64,000 nt of DNA from Chlamydiota bacterium (lineage in GTDB: Bacteria > Auribacterota > JACPWU01), in NCBI GenBank assembly GCA_016178055.1, contig JACOUC010000046.1, forward strand, positions 17,153 to 81,152. The letters run 5' to 3'. Position numbers and translations under genes: made by a program. Shown piece after piece: positions 32,083 to 41,473 of the stretch; position 1 is the stretch's first letter, and the number at the start of each line of letters is the position of its first letter. The notes below the pieces were generated by a model. It had not been told where the DNA came from, ran no database searches, and saw only the letters and a program-made list of their open reading frames with translations.

Positions 32083-34647
32083 ATGAGGCGAATTATTTCT
32101 TTGTTCTCTTATTCAAAACGTCACCCCGTCTTCCTTAATCTTCTCCTCATGCTAGGAGCAACGGCCGTCGCATTTGCCGCGATTGGAACGGGCAGTGAAG
32201 ATGTATCACATTCCACCTTTAAATATTTTGCCTTTATGACCGATTCAAAATTTTCTTCTGGGGAAAGAATTTCCCTGTGGGCGGTCCTGGTCATCGCCTT
32301 CCTGGGTCTTGCTTATGCCCTCATGCTTGTGAAACAGGTCCTTAGTGCAAGTCAGGGCACTCGCAAAATGCAAGAGATTGCTCGGGCGATTCGTGAAGGA
32401 GCCAATGCCTATTTAAAACGTCAGCTGACCACTGTCACCTGTCTTATTTTCTTTCTGGTCTTTTTGCTTTATTTTACCAAGGCCCAGCAAGATGGCGATT
32501 GGCATAGTCCTTTTGCCATTGGACGAGCTCTTGCCTTTTTAATTGGCGCCCTCTTTTCGGCAACGGTAGGTTTTGTCGGAATGCGGCTTGCCACCTCTGG
32601 AAACCTTCGTGTGGCCGCAGCAGCCCCCGTCGGATTTGGAAAAGCCTTAATGCTGGGATATCGAACAGGAACCATTACAGGAATGTTGACGGACGGCTTG
32701 GGTCTTCTCGGCGGAACGATTATTTTTATGACTTACGGCGAGCATGCTTATGAAGCCCTTTTAGGATTTGGATTTGGAGGAACTTTGCTGGCTCTTTTTA
32801 TGCGTGTGGGAGGAGGAATTTATACCAAGGCAGCGGATGTTGGAGCTGATCTCGTCGGAAAAATTGAAAAGGATATTCCAGAGGATGATGCCCGCAATGC
32901 CGCAACCATTGCAGATAATGTAGGTGACAACGTCGGAGATTGTGCAGGAATGGCTGCGGATATTTTTGAATCTTATGAAGTGACGATTGTCGCGGCAATG
33001 ATTCTAGGCTGGGCCTCTTTCGGACATAAGGGAGTCATTTTCCCCATTTTAGTCCGAGCCATTGGGGTCATCGGTTCCATTATTTCCACTTATCTTGTCC
33101 GAGCTGGAGACAAAGGGGATGTCGGTCAAGCCATGAAATCCATTAATTTTGGCTTTATCATTGGTTCTTTTATTTCTATCGTTGGATTTATCCTTCTTGG
33201 CTTTCTCTATTTAAGATTTGGTCCAACACTCGTCAACAGCACTGCCACATGGGAAAACATTCGTCATTTACCCTCATGGATCAATTTTGGAATTGAAGGG
33301 CTCGATATGAGGCCTGCCTATACTTGTCTTATTGGAGTGATTTTATGTGTCCTCCTTAATCGAATTACAGAATACTTCACAGGGACTGAATATAACCCCG
33401 TCAAAAACGTCAAGAAAAACTGCTCCACTGGACATGCCACGAATATTATCGAAGGCTTTGCTTTAGGCTATGAATCAGCCTTCTGGACTGCCATCATTCT
33501 ATGCGTAGCCATTTTTGGTTCAGTCATGATTTATTGGGGAACCAGCGCCATTTTTATTGCGTATGGTGTTGCGATGTGTGGAATTGGAATGCTAACGCTC
33601 ACAGGGAACACGATCTCCATGGACGTCTTTGGCCCTGTTGCTGACAACGCCAATGGCATTGCAGAAATGGGATTTGACCGTAAAGAAATGGGTGAAGCAA
33701 GCTACAAAACCTCCCGTCAAATTTTGGCTGATCTGGACGCTGTTGGAAATACAACCAAGGCCGTTACCAAGGGAGTGGCGATTGGATCTGCCGTCATTGC
33801 CGCCGTTTCTCTTTTTGCCTCTTTCATCACAGTCATCGGATCGGGTGGCCAGGGTGAAAATCAAATTTTGCCCGTATCTTTATTTGAAAAAATTGCTGGG
33901 CTTCTGACTGTATCCAATCCAAAGTTTTTGATTGGAATGCTCATTGGAGGCTCCGTTCCATTTCTTTTTTCATCGATGCTTCTTCGTGCGGTAGGACGAG
34001 CTGCTTACCTTATTGTCAATGAATGCCGAGTTCAATTTCGAGATAAAGAAATCTGGGCAGGAACAAAAAAACCAGCTTATGGAAAAGTCGTAGCGATCTG
34101 CACAGCTGCGGCACAAAAAGAACTCATCGGACCTGCTACTTTAGGGGTCTTTACCCCCATTCTTGTCGGATTTACTTTGGGCCCCATTGCCCTTGCCGGT
34201 TTTTTAGGAGGATCGATTGTGGTGGGTCAACTGGTCGCTTCCTTTATGTGCAATGCGGGCGGCGCCTGGGACAATGCGAAAAAAATGGTTGAAGATGAAC
34301 CTCGAGATCTGGAAAAAAATACGGGCAAAGGAAGTGAAAAACATAAAGCAAGTGTTACAGGAGACACCGTGGGCGATCCTCTCAAGGATACTGCGGGCCC
34401 GGCCATTAACCCTCTCCTTAAAGTCATGAACATGGTTTCCGTTCTAACCGTTCCTCTGATGGTTGCTTATGACAGTAAAATTGTTCAAACGGTCAAAGAA
34501 GGAGCCCAAGAATCAGGGTTTTCACTTCCAGAGCGCTTCATGACAAAGGGAATCGATCTTACCTGGATCATCGCAATTTTTCTTTCAATGGCCTTTATTT
34601 TCTGGGCGATTTGGCAGTCTAAACGGCAGTCCCCGGAGTTCGAATAA
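32083..34647 (+). CDS. hppA: Membrane-bound proton-pumping pyrophosphatase
   Basis: This integral membrane enzyme hydrolyses pyrophosphate and exports ions. The 854-residue protein has about 16 hydrophobic helices and the substrate motif DNVGDNVGDCAGMAADIFES (around 278-297), plus DNANGIAEM and DTAGPAINPLLKVMN with acidic Mg-binding residues. At the cation determinant it reads GNTTKAVTKG (around 556-565); Lys at this place marks the K+-independent, proton-pumping subfamily. A hydrophobic N-terminal extension (about residues 15-30) resembles an extra helix. AAAAGGAGA fixes the start. It saves energy by using the pyrophosphate made by reactions such as that of Acs. Confidence 0.95.
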   Translation: MRRIISLFSYSKRHPVFLNLLLMLGATAVAFAAIGTGSEDVSHSTFKYFAFMTDSKFSSGERISLWAVLVIAFLGLAYALMLVKQVLSASQGTRKMQEIARAIREGANAYLKRQLTTVTCLIFFLVFLLYFTKAQQDGDWHSPFAIGRALAFLIGALFSATVGFVGMRLATSGNLRVAAAAPVGFGKALMLGYRTGTITGMLTDGLGLLGGTIIFMTYGEHAYEALLGFGFGGTLLALFMRVGGGIYTKAADVGADLVGKIEKDIPEDDARNAATIADNVGDNVGDCAGMAADIFESYEVTIVAAMILGWASFGHKGVIFPILVRAIGVIGSIISTYLVRAGDKGDVGQAMKSINFGFIIGSFISIVGFILLGFLYLRFGPTLVNSTATWENIRHLPSWINFGIEGLDMRPAYTCLIGVILCVLLNRITEYFTGTEYNPVKNVKKNCSTGHATNIIEGFALGYESAFWTAIILCVAIFGSVMIYWGTSAIFIAYGVAMCGIGMLTLTGNTISMDVFGPVADNANGIAEMGFDRKEMGEASYKTSRQILADLDAVGNTTKAVTKGVAIGSAVIAAVSLFASFITVIGSGGQGENQILPVSLFEKIAGLLTVSNPKFLIGMLIGGSVPFLFSSMLLRAVGRAAYLIVNECRVQFRDKEIWAGTKKPAYGKVVAICTAAAQKELIGPATLGVFTPILVGFTLGPIALAGFLGGSIVVGQLVASFMCNAGGAWDNAKKMVEDEPRDLEKNTGKGSEKHKASVTGDTVGDPLKDTAGPAINPLLKVMNMVSVLTVPLMVAYDSKIVQTVKEGAQESGFSLPERFMTKGIDLTWIIAIFLSMAFIFWAIWQSKRQSPEFE

Positions 34648-34847
34648 AAAATGAAACCTCTGAAAAGGCTTAAAAAACGCTTGACTTTTTATATACAAAA
34701 ATGTTACTTTTCCCTTGGTTTCAGTGGTCGATGAGCGATGAGAGAGCGGTTTTGTTGCTTGAAAAGAGCAACGGGTCGAAAGGCCAGGGCCGTGGTAGCC
34801 TTTGGTTACTGAGCGTTCCGACGGGGTTGGGACGGTCCCATCACCTG

Positions 34848-34915
34848 TTTGAGTTCGTGCAAGCGGACGCCTTAAAGAGGCTCGCTTTTAAGCGAGCAAA
34901 CAGGTGGTGGAACCA
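34848..34915. repeat. R9-family inverted repeat
   Basis: CCATCACCTGTTTG and CAAACAGGTGGTGG enclose an inner hairpin (CTCGCTTTTAAGCGAG). It is the third member of the CCACCACCTG family in the window. Confidence 0.6.
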
Positions 34916-34943
34916 AGCTGAGTAAGAGAAAGTGAAAGTTTAT

Positions 34944-34981
34944 ACCCAACCTGTCACACTCTGGATAGGTTGGGTTTTTTA
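34944..34981 (+). terminator. Rho-independent terminator
   Basis: The 9-bp stem ACCCAACCT (34944-34952) and AGGTTGGGT (34967-34975) is followed by six T residues. Confidence 0.85.
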
Positions 34982-35055
34982 TTGGGAGAAAACCCCAACG
35001 GCAACGAGGAACGAGAGACGAGAGACGAGGGACGAGGGAAGCAAAAGCATAAAGA

Positions 35056-35148
35056 CAGCTCGAGGCTCGAAGCTCGAGGCAAAAGCAAAAGAAAAGACAA
35101 AAACTGAAAAAGTATTTGCCTCGAGCCTTGAGCCTCGAGCTACGAGCC
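35056..35148. repeat. R2 word array upstream of the prepilin gene
   Basis: GCTCGAGGCTCGAAGCTCGA, then a core ending AAAAAGTATTTGCCTCGAGC, then CTTGAGCCTCGAGC. The core and right arm are nearly the same as upstream of aroC (51427-51484). Preceding it, 34998-35040 holds a GACGAGG word array. Confidence 0.8.
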
Positions 35149-35175
35149 AGTCAGAGGGACGAGGAAGGACGAAAA

Positions 35176-36447
35176 ATGAAAACGTTGAAGTTTTCTAAGG
35201 CATTTAGTGTGATTGAGATTTTATTTACTCTCTCTATCATTTTAATTCTCGCAAGTCTTTTGATGAGTTCTCTTCACAGCGTCCACGCCAAAGCTCGACA
35301 AGGAAAGTGCATTAACAATCAATACCAGCTTGCAAAAGCGCTTTTGATGTTTGCCGTTGATTATGAAAAATTTCCAACGACATTAGGTTATCTTGATCAA
35401 AGATATTTATCACCTGATTCAGAAGATCTAACGTTAGAAGCAGCCGAAACCACTTTTACATCGGTTTATTACGATAACGTCTTAGCATTAAAAAGATGTC
35501 CCGAAGTTGAATTAAACAATCCATCAGCAAATTCTTATGGGCTCAACATTTACATTACCAACCAAAATCTCACGGCGGTACCAAACCCATCTGAAACCGT
35601 ATTAACTGCCGACAGTGATGTCCTCTATATTGAAAGCGCGGACCAAGCCGCCAAAAGGCATGCGGGAGGCACCATTTCAAGCTTTGCAGATGGCCACGTA
35701 GAATGGCTCCGTGAGCTTAAACCCATCACAGCCCTTACCACTCCCTCTGAACCAGTGCCTGAACCTGAATCCACACCGCCTCCACCGGCTCCTACTCCTG
35801 TGTTCAGTTTAAATAATGGTACCGTCGTTTTAAATCAGGATGCCTCCTCACACGTCACTATTTTAAGTGTGCCGATTGCAGATCAAGGGCAAAGCAATTG
35901 GTTTGAGGTGTATGTAGACCTTCTGGTCACGCTTCCTGGAGGAGAACAGATTGTTTATAATTTGCTTCACAATGAACATGGTGTCACGGGAGCCATGAAT
36001 CGTAGCCAATTGGAAGGATTTTCATGGGATAGTTCGGTGTTGGAACAAGACTCTAGAATTGATATGAGAGGAACAACCAAAAGCTGGTCGAAAGAGACTC
36101 AAACAACTGGTAATGGAAAATCCCAAAAATCGCAAGTGGTATGGACCTCTCAGATTAATGCTCAATATGACTCCCAAAATAATTTTGAAAGCCAAGTCTG
36201 GGTCCTTAAAAATGGAGATGTGGTTCCAACCATCCCTGGATCATGGAATCAAATCAGTATTAATCAGCAGGTAGCCCCTTATGTCCAAACAGGATCGGAT
36301 GGATTGGAACATATCAACATTGGAGATAATCAGGTTATCTACTTTTTTGAATTGGGAGAAACGAGCCCTTACAATGCTGACGGGACGGTTAATTCTAATT
36401 ACTCCATAAACGATTTAGTCGTACTCATGGATGTAAATACCGTGTGA
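35176..36447 (+). CDS. Prepilin-like (type IV pilin N-terminus) protein with H-X9-DG motif
   Basis: The 423-residue protein starts MKTLKFSKAFSVIEILFTLS: a short basic leader, a likely cleavage after A9, F at +1 and E at +5, followed by a hydrophobic helix. This is the class III signal processed by a prepilin peptidase. Around residue 160 it has HAGGTISSFADGH, the H-X9-DG motif of the DUF1559-type pseudopilins of Planctomycetes and relatives. A proline-rich linker (around 195-212) leads to a beta-rich C-terminal domain. I use the ATG at 35176 with GAGGAAGGAC upstream; the open frame extends 20 codons further, but those are repeat sequence. No pilus assembly genes are adjacent. Confidence 0.8.
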   Translation: MKTLKFSKAFSVIEILFTLSIILILASLLMSSLHSVHAKARQGKCINNQYQLAKALLMFAVDYEKFPTTLGYLDQRYLSPDSEDLTLEAAETTFTSVYYDNVLALKRCPEVELNNPSANSYGLNIYITNQNLTAVPNPSETVLTADSDVLYIESADQAAKRHAGGTISSFADGHVEWLRELKPITALTTPSEPVPEPESTPPPPAPTPVFSLNNGTVVLNQDASSHVTILSVPIADQGQSNWFEVYVDLLVTLPGGEQIVYNLLHNEHGVTGAMNRSQLEGFSWDSSVLEQDSRIDMRGTTKSWSKETQTTGNGKSQKSQVVWTSQINAQYDSQNNFESQVWVLKNGDVVPTIPGSWNQISINQQVAPYVQTGSDGLEHINIGDNQVIYFFELGETSPYNADGTVNSNYSINDLVVLMDVNTV

Positions 36448-36461
36448 AAGATCATCGTTAA

Positions 36462-36585
36462 TTTAAAATTCAAAAATCAAAATGCAAAATGACATATTAA
36501 AATCCAAAATTTATAATACGATTGCGAGAGAGGCATTTTAAATTTTACATTGTCATTTTGATTTTTGATTTTTAAATTTTGGTAT
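36462..36585. repeat. R6 word array with ATTGCGAG core
   Basis: AAAATTCAAAAATCAAAATG on the left and CATTTTGATTTTTGATTTTT on the right flank a core TACGATTGCGAGAGAGGCAT. It fills the gap between the prepilin gene and the ATPase operon; the core recurs at 48412 and, inverted, at 46760 and 53665. Confidence 0.75.
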
Positions 36586-36688
36586 TCGAGCCAACTTCCC
36601 GATTGACACAAACTCCACAGTTTGTTAGCTTTTTTCACTCTAGGTTTTATTTAATCTAAAACCCTATACTATAAAGACAAAAAAATCT

Positions 36689-37078
36689 ATGGAACAAAAG
36701 CCAACGGAACACCATCAAGAAGAAGCTCTTTTAAAAAAGATTCGCTCTAAAGAAGAAGAAATTGAGAAATCGATTTCAGAACTTAGAAAATCATCTGCTA
36801 AGAAAATCGAAGACGTCCGTTGTCAAACTCAAGAAGAAGTTCAAAAGGCTGAAGTGAAAGCCCAAGAAGAAGCAAGGCAATATGAAGCTTTACGCAAAAA
36901 AGCCTTTGCCTTATCCAATGATAAAATTCTCTCTGACGCCAAAAATCAGGCTGAAATCATTCGAGAAAAAGCATCTAAAAATTTTGACTCAGCTTTAAAC
37001 ATGATTTTATCTCAGGTTCTTCCTCGTTCTGAAGAAAAGAACCTTCAAAAAACCAAGGTGACACTCGGAGTAGCCTAA
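36689..37078 (+). CDS. ntpF: V/A-type ATPase peripheral stalk subunit (G/H-like)
   Basis: This 129-residue, highly charged coiled-coil protein (long runs of K/E/A/Q, residues 10-85) heads the V-type ATPase operon, as NtpF does in Enterococcus. It should pair with subunit E in the peripheral stalk. The family call rests on position and composition rather than on a strong motif. A TATACT box (36665-36670) lies 19 nt before the start; no good ribosome site is seen. The stop shares its last base with the next start. Confidence 0.75.
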   Translation: MEQKPTEHHQEEALLKKIRSKEEEIEKSISELRKSSAKKIEDVRCQTQEEVQKAEVKAQEEARQYEALRKKAFALSNDKILSDAKNQAEIIREKASKNFDSALNMILSQVLPRSEEKNLQKTKVTLGVA

Positions 37079-38946
37079 TGATTGCACCGATGAAAAAAAT
37101 AATGGTGGTGGGTCCGAAAGCCCTTTCGAATGAAGTGGTCCGCGTCCTTCAAGATTTGGGAACGGTCCATCTCACCCAGACAGAGGGCCTTGAAAAATTG
37201 GCTTGGGATGGAACCAGTTCTGAAACACTGTCGCGCCAGGAAAAACTTCTTTCAAAATTGGATACACTTATTTCAATTCTTTCTCCTTTACGCTTGAATG
37301 CTTCTCAAGCATCCCTGTCTTCGTCCAATCATGAGGAATGGATAAACCATTTATCGGAAAAATGTAGTGAACTCGTCCAAAGAAAACAAAACTTAACAGA
37401 TGAGTTTTCAATATTAGAAGCCTATCAGGGAACGTTTAAAAATCTCATCCCTCTCTTACAACCTCTTGAAGGAAGCCAACATTTTGAAGCCCTGGGCTCC
37501 ATAGTCGGAAAAATGGAAAAGAAAAAAATTGAGGCTTTAGAAAAAGAGATCGAGACGCTTTCACCAGGGAAAATTCTTATTTTTAAACGAGAGCTGGACG
37601 GGGAAACATTAGGGGTCGTTCTCGCCTATCCTAAATCTCAAGCGGGATTGATCCGCTCTCTCCTGAATCGATTTGGCTTAAACGAACTCAAAGTTCCTTC
37701 CTCTCTTTCTTCCTATCCTCTTCAAGAAGCCGTCATAAAAATGGAAGAAAAATTGAAGGAAATTCCTAAAACCCTTCAGCAAATCGAGGAAACACTTCGT
37801 GAAATTGCCAATCAGAATTTTCACGCCCTCAAGCTATATCAGGCTCAACTCGAAGATGAAACAACGGTTCATAAAGCAATGAAAGATCTGGGACAGACCC
37901 AAAAAGCCTTTATCATCAAGGGTTACAATCCAGCAAAATCCATTTCTAAGCTTGAAAAAATGCTCAATGAACGCTTTAAGGGATCGATCCATCTTGAAGT
38001 TCAGGATTGCCATGAAGCACCTGTCCTTTTAGATAATTATCGCTTCTTTAAACCATTTGAACTTTTTATCAAAGTCTTAAGACCTCCGAAATATAGCTCC
38101 ATTGACCCGACACCCTATTTTGCTTTATTCTTTCCAATTTTTTTTGGAATGATTATGGGGGATATCGGCTACGGACTTGTTTTTTTCATTCTGGGACTCA
38201 TTTTAAGACTGAAAACAACACAAGAACTTCTCAAACATGTCGGAGAAATTATTCTTATTTCTTCCACTTACACCATCCTCTTCGGGATTGTCTTTGGGGA
38301 ATGTTTTGGGGATTGGCTTGAAAAAAAGGAAATCATCCATCCCCTTAGAATGCACTTAGGCTCTACAGAAATTGTCTGGGATCGCCTCCACTCCCTGGTC
38401 CCCCTTCTTATCTTGGCGATTGCAGTCGGTGTTTTTCATGTCACCTTAGGATTTGTTCTAAAACTCATTCAATCCATCAAGCACCGTCATCATCATGAAG
38501 TGATTGAAGTCATCGCCATTCTCATCAGTCTTGCCAGTCTTTTCACATTGATTGGAGTCCTCGCCCATCAAGTTCCAACTTTAGCCAAAATTCCTTCCGT
38601 TATTTTGCTTCTGATTGCGGTTCCCCTTCTCATTTTCATGAAAGGCCCCATGATGTTGATGGAGCTTTTATCCTTTGTAGGGAACATGCTCTCTTATGCC
38701 CGTTTGATGGCTGTAGGGGTTGCAAGTGCATATCTGGCCTTTGTCGGAAACATGCTGGGAGGAATTGTTGGAAATGTGATTTTAGGAGCGATCATTGCCA
38801 TTTTATTTCATATCATCAATATGGTGTTGGCTTTTAGCCCAACCATACAGTCAGCACGTCTTCACTACGTAGAATTCTTTACAAAATTCTATGATTCGGG
38901 AGGACGGCTTTATCAACCCCTTTCAAAAAAGCGGGTTCAAGTGTAA
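37078..38946 (+). CDS. ntpI: V/A-type ATPase subunit I (a)
   Basis: Subunit I holds the ion half-channels and links the membrane ring to the stalk. The 622-residue protein has a large cytoplasmic N-terminal half with coiled coils (1-320) and a membrane half with about seven helices from residue 340. The block IFFGMIMGDIGYGLVFF and the later LLSFVGNMLSYARLMAVGVAS, with the essential Arg, are typical. It overlaps the preceding stop by 1 bp (TAATG), so translation is coupled. Confidence 0.93.
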   Translation: MIAPMKKIMVVGPKALSNEVVRVLQDLGTVHLTQTEGLEKLAWDGTSSETLSRQEKLLSKLDTLISILSPLRLNASQASLSSSNHEEWINHLSEKCSELVQRKQNLTDEFSILEAYQGTFKNLIPLLQPLEGSQHFEALGSIVGKMEKKKIEALEKEIETLSPGKILIFKRELDGETLGVVLAYPKSQAGLIRSLLNRFGLNELKVPSSLSSYPLQEAVIKMEEKLKEIPKTLQQIEETLREIANQNFHALKLYQAQLEDETTVHKAMKDLGQTQKAFIIKGYNPAKSISKLEKMLNERFKGSIHLEVQDCHEAPVLLDNYRFFKPFELFIKVLRPPKYSSIDPTPYFALFFPIFFGMIMGDIGYGLVFFILGLILRLKTTQELLKHVGEIILISSTYTILFGIVFGECFGDWLEKKEIIHPLRMHLGSTEIVWDRLHSLVPLLILAIAVGVFHVTLGFVLKLIQSIKHRHHHEVIEVIAILISLASLFTLIGVLAHQVPTLAKIPSVILLLIAVPLLIFMKGPMMLMELLSFVGNMLSYARLMAVGVASAYLAFVGNMLGGIVGNVILGAIIAILFHIINMVLAFSPTIQSARLHYVEFFTKFYDSGGRLYQPLSKKRVQV

Positions 38947-38976
38947 TTTAAAAACTCAAAAAGGAGAATAAAGAAG

Positions 38977-39315
38977 ATGAGAAAGTTAGTCTGGATCGGT
39001 GCACTACTCAGTATGTTGTTCATTGTGGCGTCACAACCTCTTTTTGCCGAAGCAGAAGGAAAAGAGGGAGTTTCAATTGAAAAGAAAGAAAAATCAGAAT
39101 CCAGTTTAGGGTTTAAAGCGATCGCTGCTGCTTTAGCTGTGGGCCTTTCCGCTCTGGCTTCCGGTCTTGCGCAGGCAAGAATTGGAGCAGCAGCCGCCGG
39201 TGCTCTTGCAGAAAAGCCAGAACTCGTTGGATCCGTCATTATTCTTGAAGCGATTCCAGAGACCATGATTATTTTAGGGTTCGTTGTCGCTGTTTTAATT
39301 ATTTTCGTTTTGTAA
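38977..39315 (+). CDS. ntpK: V/A-type ATPase membrane ring subunit K (c) with N-terminal signal
   Basis: The 112-residue proteolipid starts with a signal-like segment (MRKLVWIGALLSMLFIVASQ then PLFAEAEG) and a charged linker before a single two-helix hairpin. The second helix holds the ion-binding glutamate in LEAIPETMIILGF. The first hairpin helix is GLARIG-type (GLAQARIGAAAAGALAEKPE). Only one hairpin is present, unlike the two-hairpin K of Enterococcus. AAAAGGAG precedes the start. Confidence 0.9.
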   Translation: MRKLVWIGALLSMLFIVASQPLFAEAEGKEGVSIEKKEKSESSLGFKAIAAALAVGLSALASGLAQARIGAAAAGALAEKPELVGSVIILEAIPETMIILGFVVAVLIIFVL

Positions 39316-39333
39316 ACTTAAGGATTGAATACT

Positions 39334-39918
39334 ATGTCCATCGAATCGATGCTTTTAAGTTTAGAACTCGAGGCTGAAAAAGAAAGAAAAAAAATAGAAG
39401 AGGAAACTGAGCTTGAGATCAGCCAAATCAAAAAGGATGCCCAAGTTCGTATTGCAAAAAACCATGAAGAAATGATGGGATCTGTAAAACGGGCGATGGA
39501 CATTGAAGAGGCGAGAGAGATGGGGCAAGCAAAATCCCAAGCCAATCGCATCCTTCTTGAGGCCCGTCAAAAAGAGATTGAGCGGGTTTTTGATCAAGCA
39601 AAGCAAAATATTCATCAGCGATCTCAAGCTCCTGATCGTTCAGAACTTTTAGGCATTCTCATTCAAGAAGCACTTAAGGATGTATCAGGTAAAGTGATGG
39701 TAGAAACAGCTGCTCAAGACATTCAATCCGTTCAAGAAATATTAAAGAAACTTAAAGTGGAAGCCGAGACGAAACCTAATTCAAAGATTACAGGTGGGAT
39801 CATTCTCAAAACGCTTGATCATCGTCTTCAGATTGAAAATACTTTAAGTGGCCGTCTTTCTAAAGCTGAAAATTCCTTAAAAGTAGAAGTCGCAGAGAAA
39901 TTGTGGCCAAACAAATAG
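39334..39918 (+). CDS. ntpE: V/A-type ATPase subunit E
   Basis: Subunit E is the peripheral stalk partner that binds the catalytic head. The 194-residue protein has an N-terminal coiled coil (1-100: LELEAEKERKKIEEETELEI) and a compact C-terminal domain ending VEVAEKLWPNK. The ATG at 39334 fits the TAAGGA site better than the TTG at 39325. It lies between K and C as in ntp operons. Confidence 0.88.
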   Translation: MSIESMLLSLELEAEKERKKIEEETELEISQIKKDAQVRIAKNHEEMMGSVKRAMDIEEAREMGQAKSQANRILLEARQKEIERVFDQAKQNIHQRSQAPDRSELLGILIQEALKDVSGKVMVETAAQDIQSVQEILKKLKVEAETKPNSKITGGIILKTLDHRLQIENTLSGRLSKAENSLKVEVAEKLWPNK

Positions 39919-40058
39919 TTCAAAGTTCAAAGTTTAAGGTTTAAAGTTGAAAGACAAAAACGAGAGCGCCGATTTTTGGCCCTAGAACTTTAAACTGGTC
40001 CTGGAATTTTAAACTTTTTTTAGCTTTTTTTCTTTAAACCTTAAACTTTAAACCATGT
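39918..40058. repeat. Word array TTCAAAG / TTTAAAG between ntpE and ntpC
   Basis: GTTCAAAGTTCAAAGTTTAA on the left and AAACCTTAAACTTTAAACC on the right flank a core with AAAACGAGAGCGCCGATTTT. It interrupts the ATPase operon without breaking a gene. A related array precedes the RND gene at 60674-60703. Confidence 0.75.
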
Positions 40059-40085
40059 TTTCTGACCATGTTTTCCGAGGGTAAG

Positions 40086-41126
40086 ATGTTATTTAAACAA
40101 ACCAGTTCCGATTACAGCTATCTTAACGCACGGGTTCGTGGAATGAAATCCGCATTATTCCAAAACTCTGACTTTCAAGAACTGATTCGCTCAAAAAATC
40201 TTCAAGAAGCGGTTGAGATTCTAAAAAATAAACATCTTGCGTCCTATTTAAACAATCCCAGTCACGAGATTTCTCTTGAAAGGGTCGAAGAAGCCTTAAG
40301 ACGAGATTTGTGTCAAATCACTCAAACCCTTCTCAACAGTTTAGAGGGCCGTCCTAAAATACTTTTTGAAACCCTTCTTCTCTTTTGGGATATGGAGGCC
40401 ATTAAAACAGTATTGCGTGGGAAGTTTTCCGAAAGAGATCCAGATGAAATTTTAAGTTCAACATTTCCTGTAGGCCGTTTGAACGAGGCTCTTCTTAAGG
40501 AGCTTTCAGGAGCCGCAAATGTCAGGAGTGTGATTGAGATTCTAATCACATGGAAATCCATCTTCTCTAAATCTCTTGGAAAAGTTCTGTCTCAATTCGA
40601 AGAAACACAAAATTTATTTATTCTTGAAAGCACCCTCGAAAAAGATTTTCTTAATCAAATCAATCAAACCCTTCAACACCTTTCCCTGAACGAATTATCC
40701 TTGCGAAAAATGATGAATGATCTAAAAGACATTTTTAATGCCCGCTCTTCCCTTCGTATTCGCGGTCAAGAGCTCACCCTCGACCAAACCCTTGAATACT
40801 ACTTAGACAAAGGGACCCATTTAGGAAAAGGACAGTTTATCCAAATTGTTCAATCAGAAACGAGCGAATCTGCATGCCATTTGATCGCGTCCATTCTCAT
40901 GATATCTGAAAAACCTAAAGATGAAGTTGAACTTGAAAGAATCTTAGATCAACGCCTTTTTAAAAACGGGATGCGTTCATTTCTAGGAGATCCTTTAGGA
41001 TTTGATCTCTTATTGGGCTTCCTCTTCTATAAAATTGCTGAAGTCCGTAATATTCGTCTGATCCTTCGAGGGAAGAAAACCAATATCAGCATGGGCAAAC
41101 TGGAGAAGGAACTTTTAAATGTCTAA
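40086..41126 (+). CDS. ntpC: V/A-type ATPase subunit C (d)
   Basis: Subunit C is the cap that connects the central stalk to the membrane ring. The 346-residue, all-helical protein of the AC39 family starts MLFKQTSSDYSYLNARVRGM, and the SYLNARVRGMK block is typical. I use the ATG at 40086 with GAGGG 5 nt upstream; an ATG at 40068 is possible. It overlaps the next gene by 8 bp. Confidence 0.88.
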   Translation: MLFKQTSSDYSYLNARVRGMKSALFQNSDFQELIRSKNLQEAVEILKNKHLASYLNNPSHEISLERVEEALRRDLCQITQTLLNSLEGRPKILFETLLLFWDMEAIKTVLRGKFSERDPDEILSSTFPVGRLNEALLKELSGAANVRSVIEILITWKSIFSKSLGKVLSQFEETQNLFILESTLEKDFLNQINQTLQHLSLNELSLRKMMNDLKDIFNARSSLRIRGQELTLDQTLEYYLDKGTHLGKGQFIQIVQSETSESACHLIASILMISEKPKDEVELERILDQRLFKNGMRSFLGDPLGFDLLLGFLFYKIAEVRNIRLILRGKKTNISMGKLEKELLNV

Positions 41127-41448
41127 GATCAAATTGAGCATGATTACCCAAGGGGATTGGGCCAGCGGCTTTCGTTTGGCGGGAGTCGATGTCAGACAAG
41201 TTAAAACCCCTCAAGAAGCTCGAAGTCTGATTCAAAAATTTATTGACAACGCTGAGCCTTCTCTCATTGCCATTGAGGAAGATCTTTATCCTTTGGAAGA
41301 CAAAAAATTGCAAAAACATTTGGAAGAAAAACCATTCCCGGTTCTTCTTTCATTACCCAAAGTAGAAATGGAGAAGGCGCAAGATCAAGAAGGATACGTT
41401 TCCGAACTTGTTCGTTCTTGCATTGGATATTATGTAAAGCTAAAATGA
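41119..41448 (+). CDS. ntpG: V/A-type ATPase subunit F (central stalk)
   Basis: The 109-residue protein has the small Rossmann-like fold of subunit F: MITQGDWASGFRLAGVDVRQ near the start and PVLLSLPKVE before a C-terminal helix. It corresponds to NtpG of Enterococcus. Its start lies within the end of ntpC. The family's usual length is close to 100 residues. Confidence 0.88.
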   Translation: MSKIKLSMITQGDWASGFRLAGVDVRQVKTPQEARSLIQKFIDNAEPSLIAIEEDLYPLEDKKLQKHLEEKPFPVLLSLPKVEMEKAQDQEGYVSELVRSCIGYYVKLK

Positions 41449-41473
41449 CACTTTAGCAATAAAAAACGATTGC

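Larger units (their letters stand above)
34681..34981 (+). ncRNA. Possible structured RNA with intrinsic terminator
   Basis: A TTGACT (34681-34686) is followed by about 220 bp rich in complementary segments and a clear terminator at 34944-34981. Inside are hairpins such as GTTGCTTGAAAAGAGCAAC and CTCGCTTTTAAGCGAG and an R9-type pair (CATCACCTGTTTG with CAAACAGGTGGTG). No known RNA family fits. A 74-codon ORF covers part of it but has no ribosome site. Confidence 0.35.

Noticed and set aside
34701..34925. A 74-codon plus-strand ORF between hppA and the prepilin gene
   Set aside because: No ribosome binding site, and it covers an R9 repeat and hairpins; better explained as non-coding RNA or spacer.
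34700..34981. T-box riboswitch
   Set aside because: GGTGGAACC is present, but it pairs with an upstream R9 arm, the terminator stem does not overlap it, and no aminoacyl-tRNA synthetase or amino-acid gene follows.
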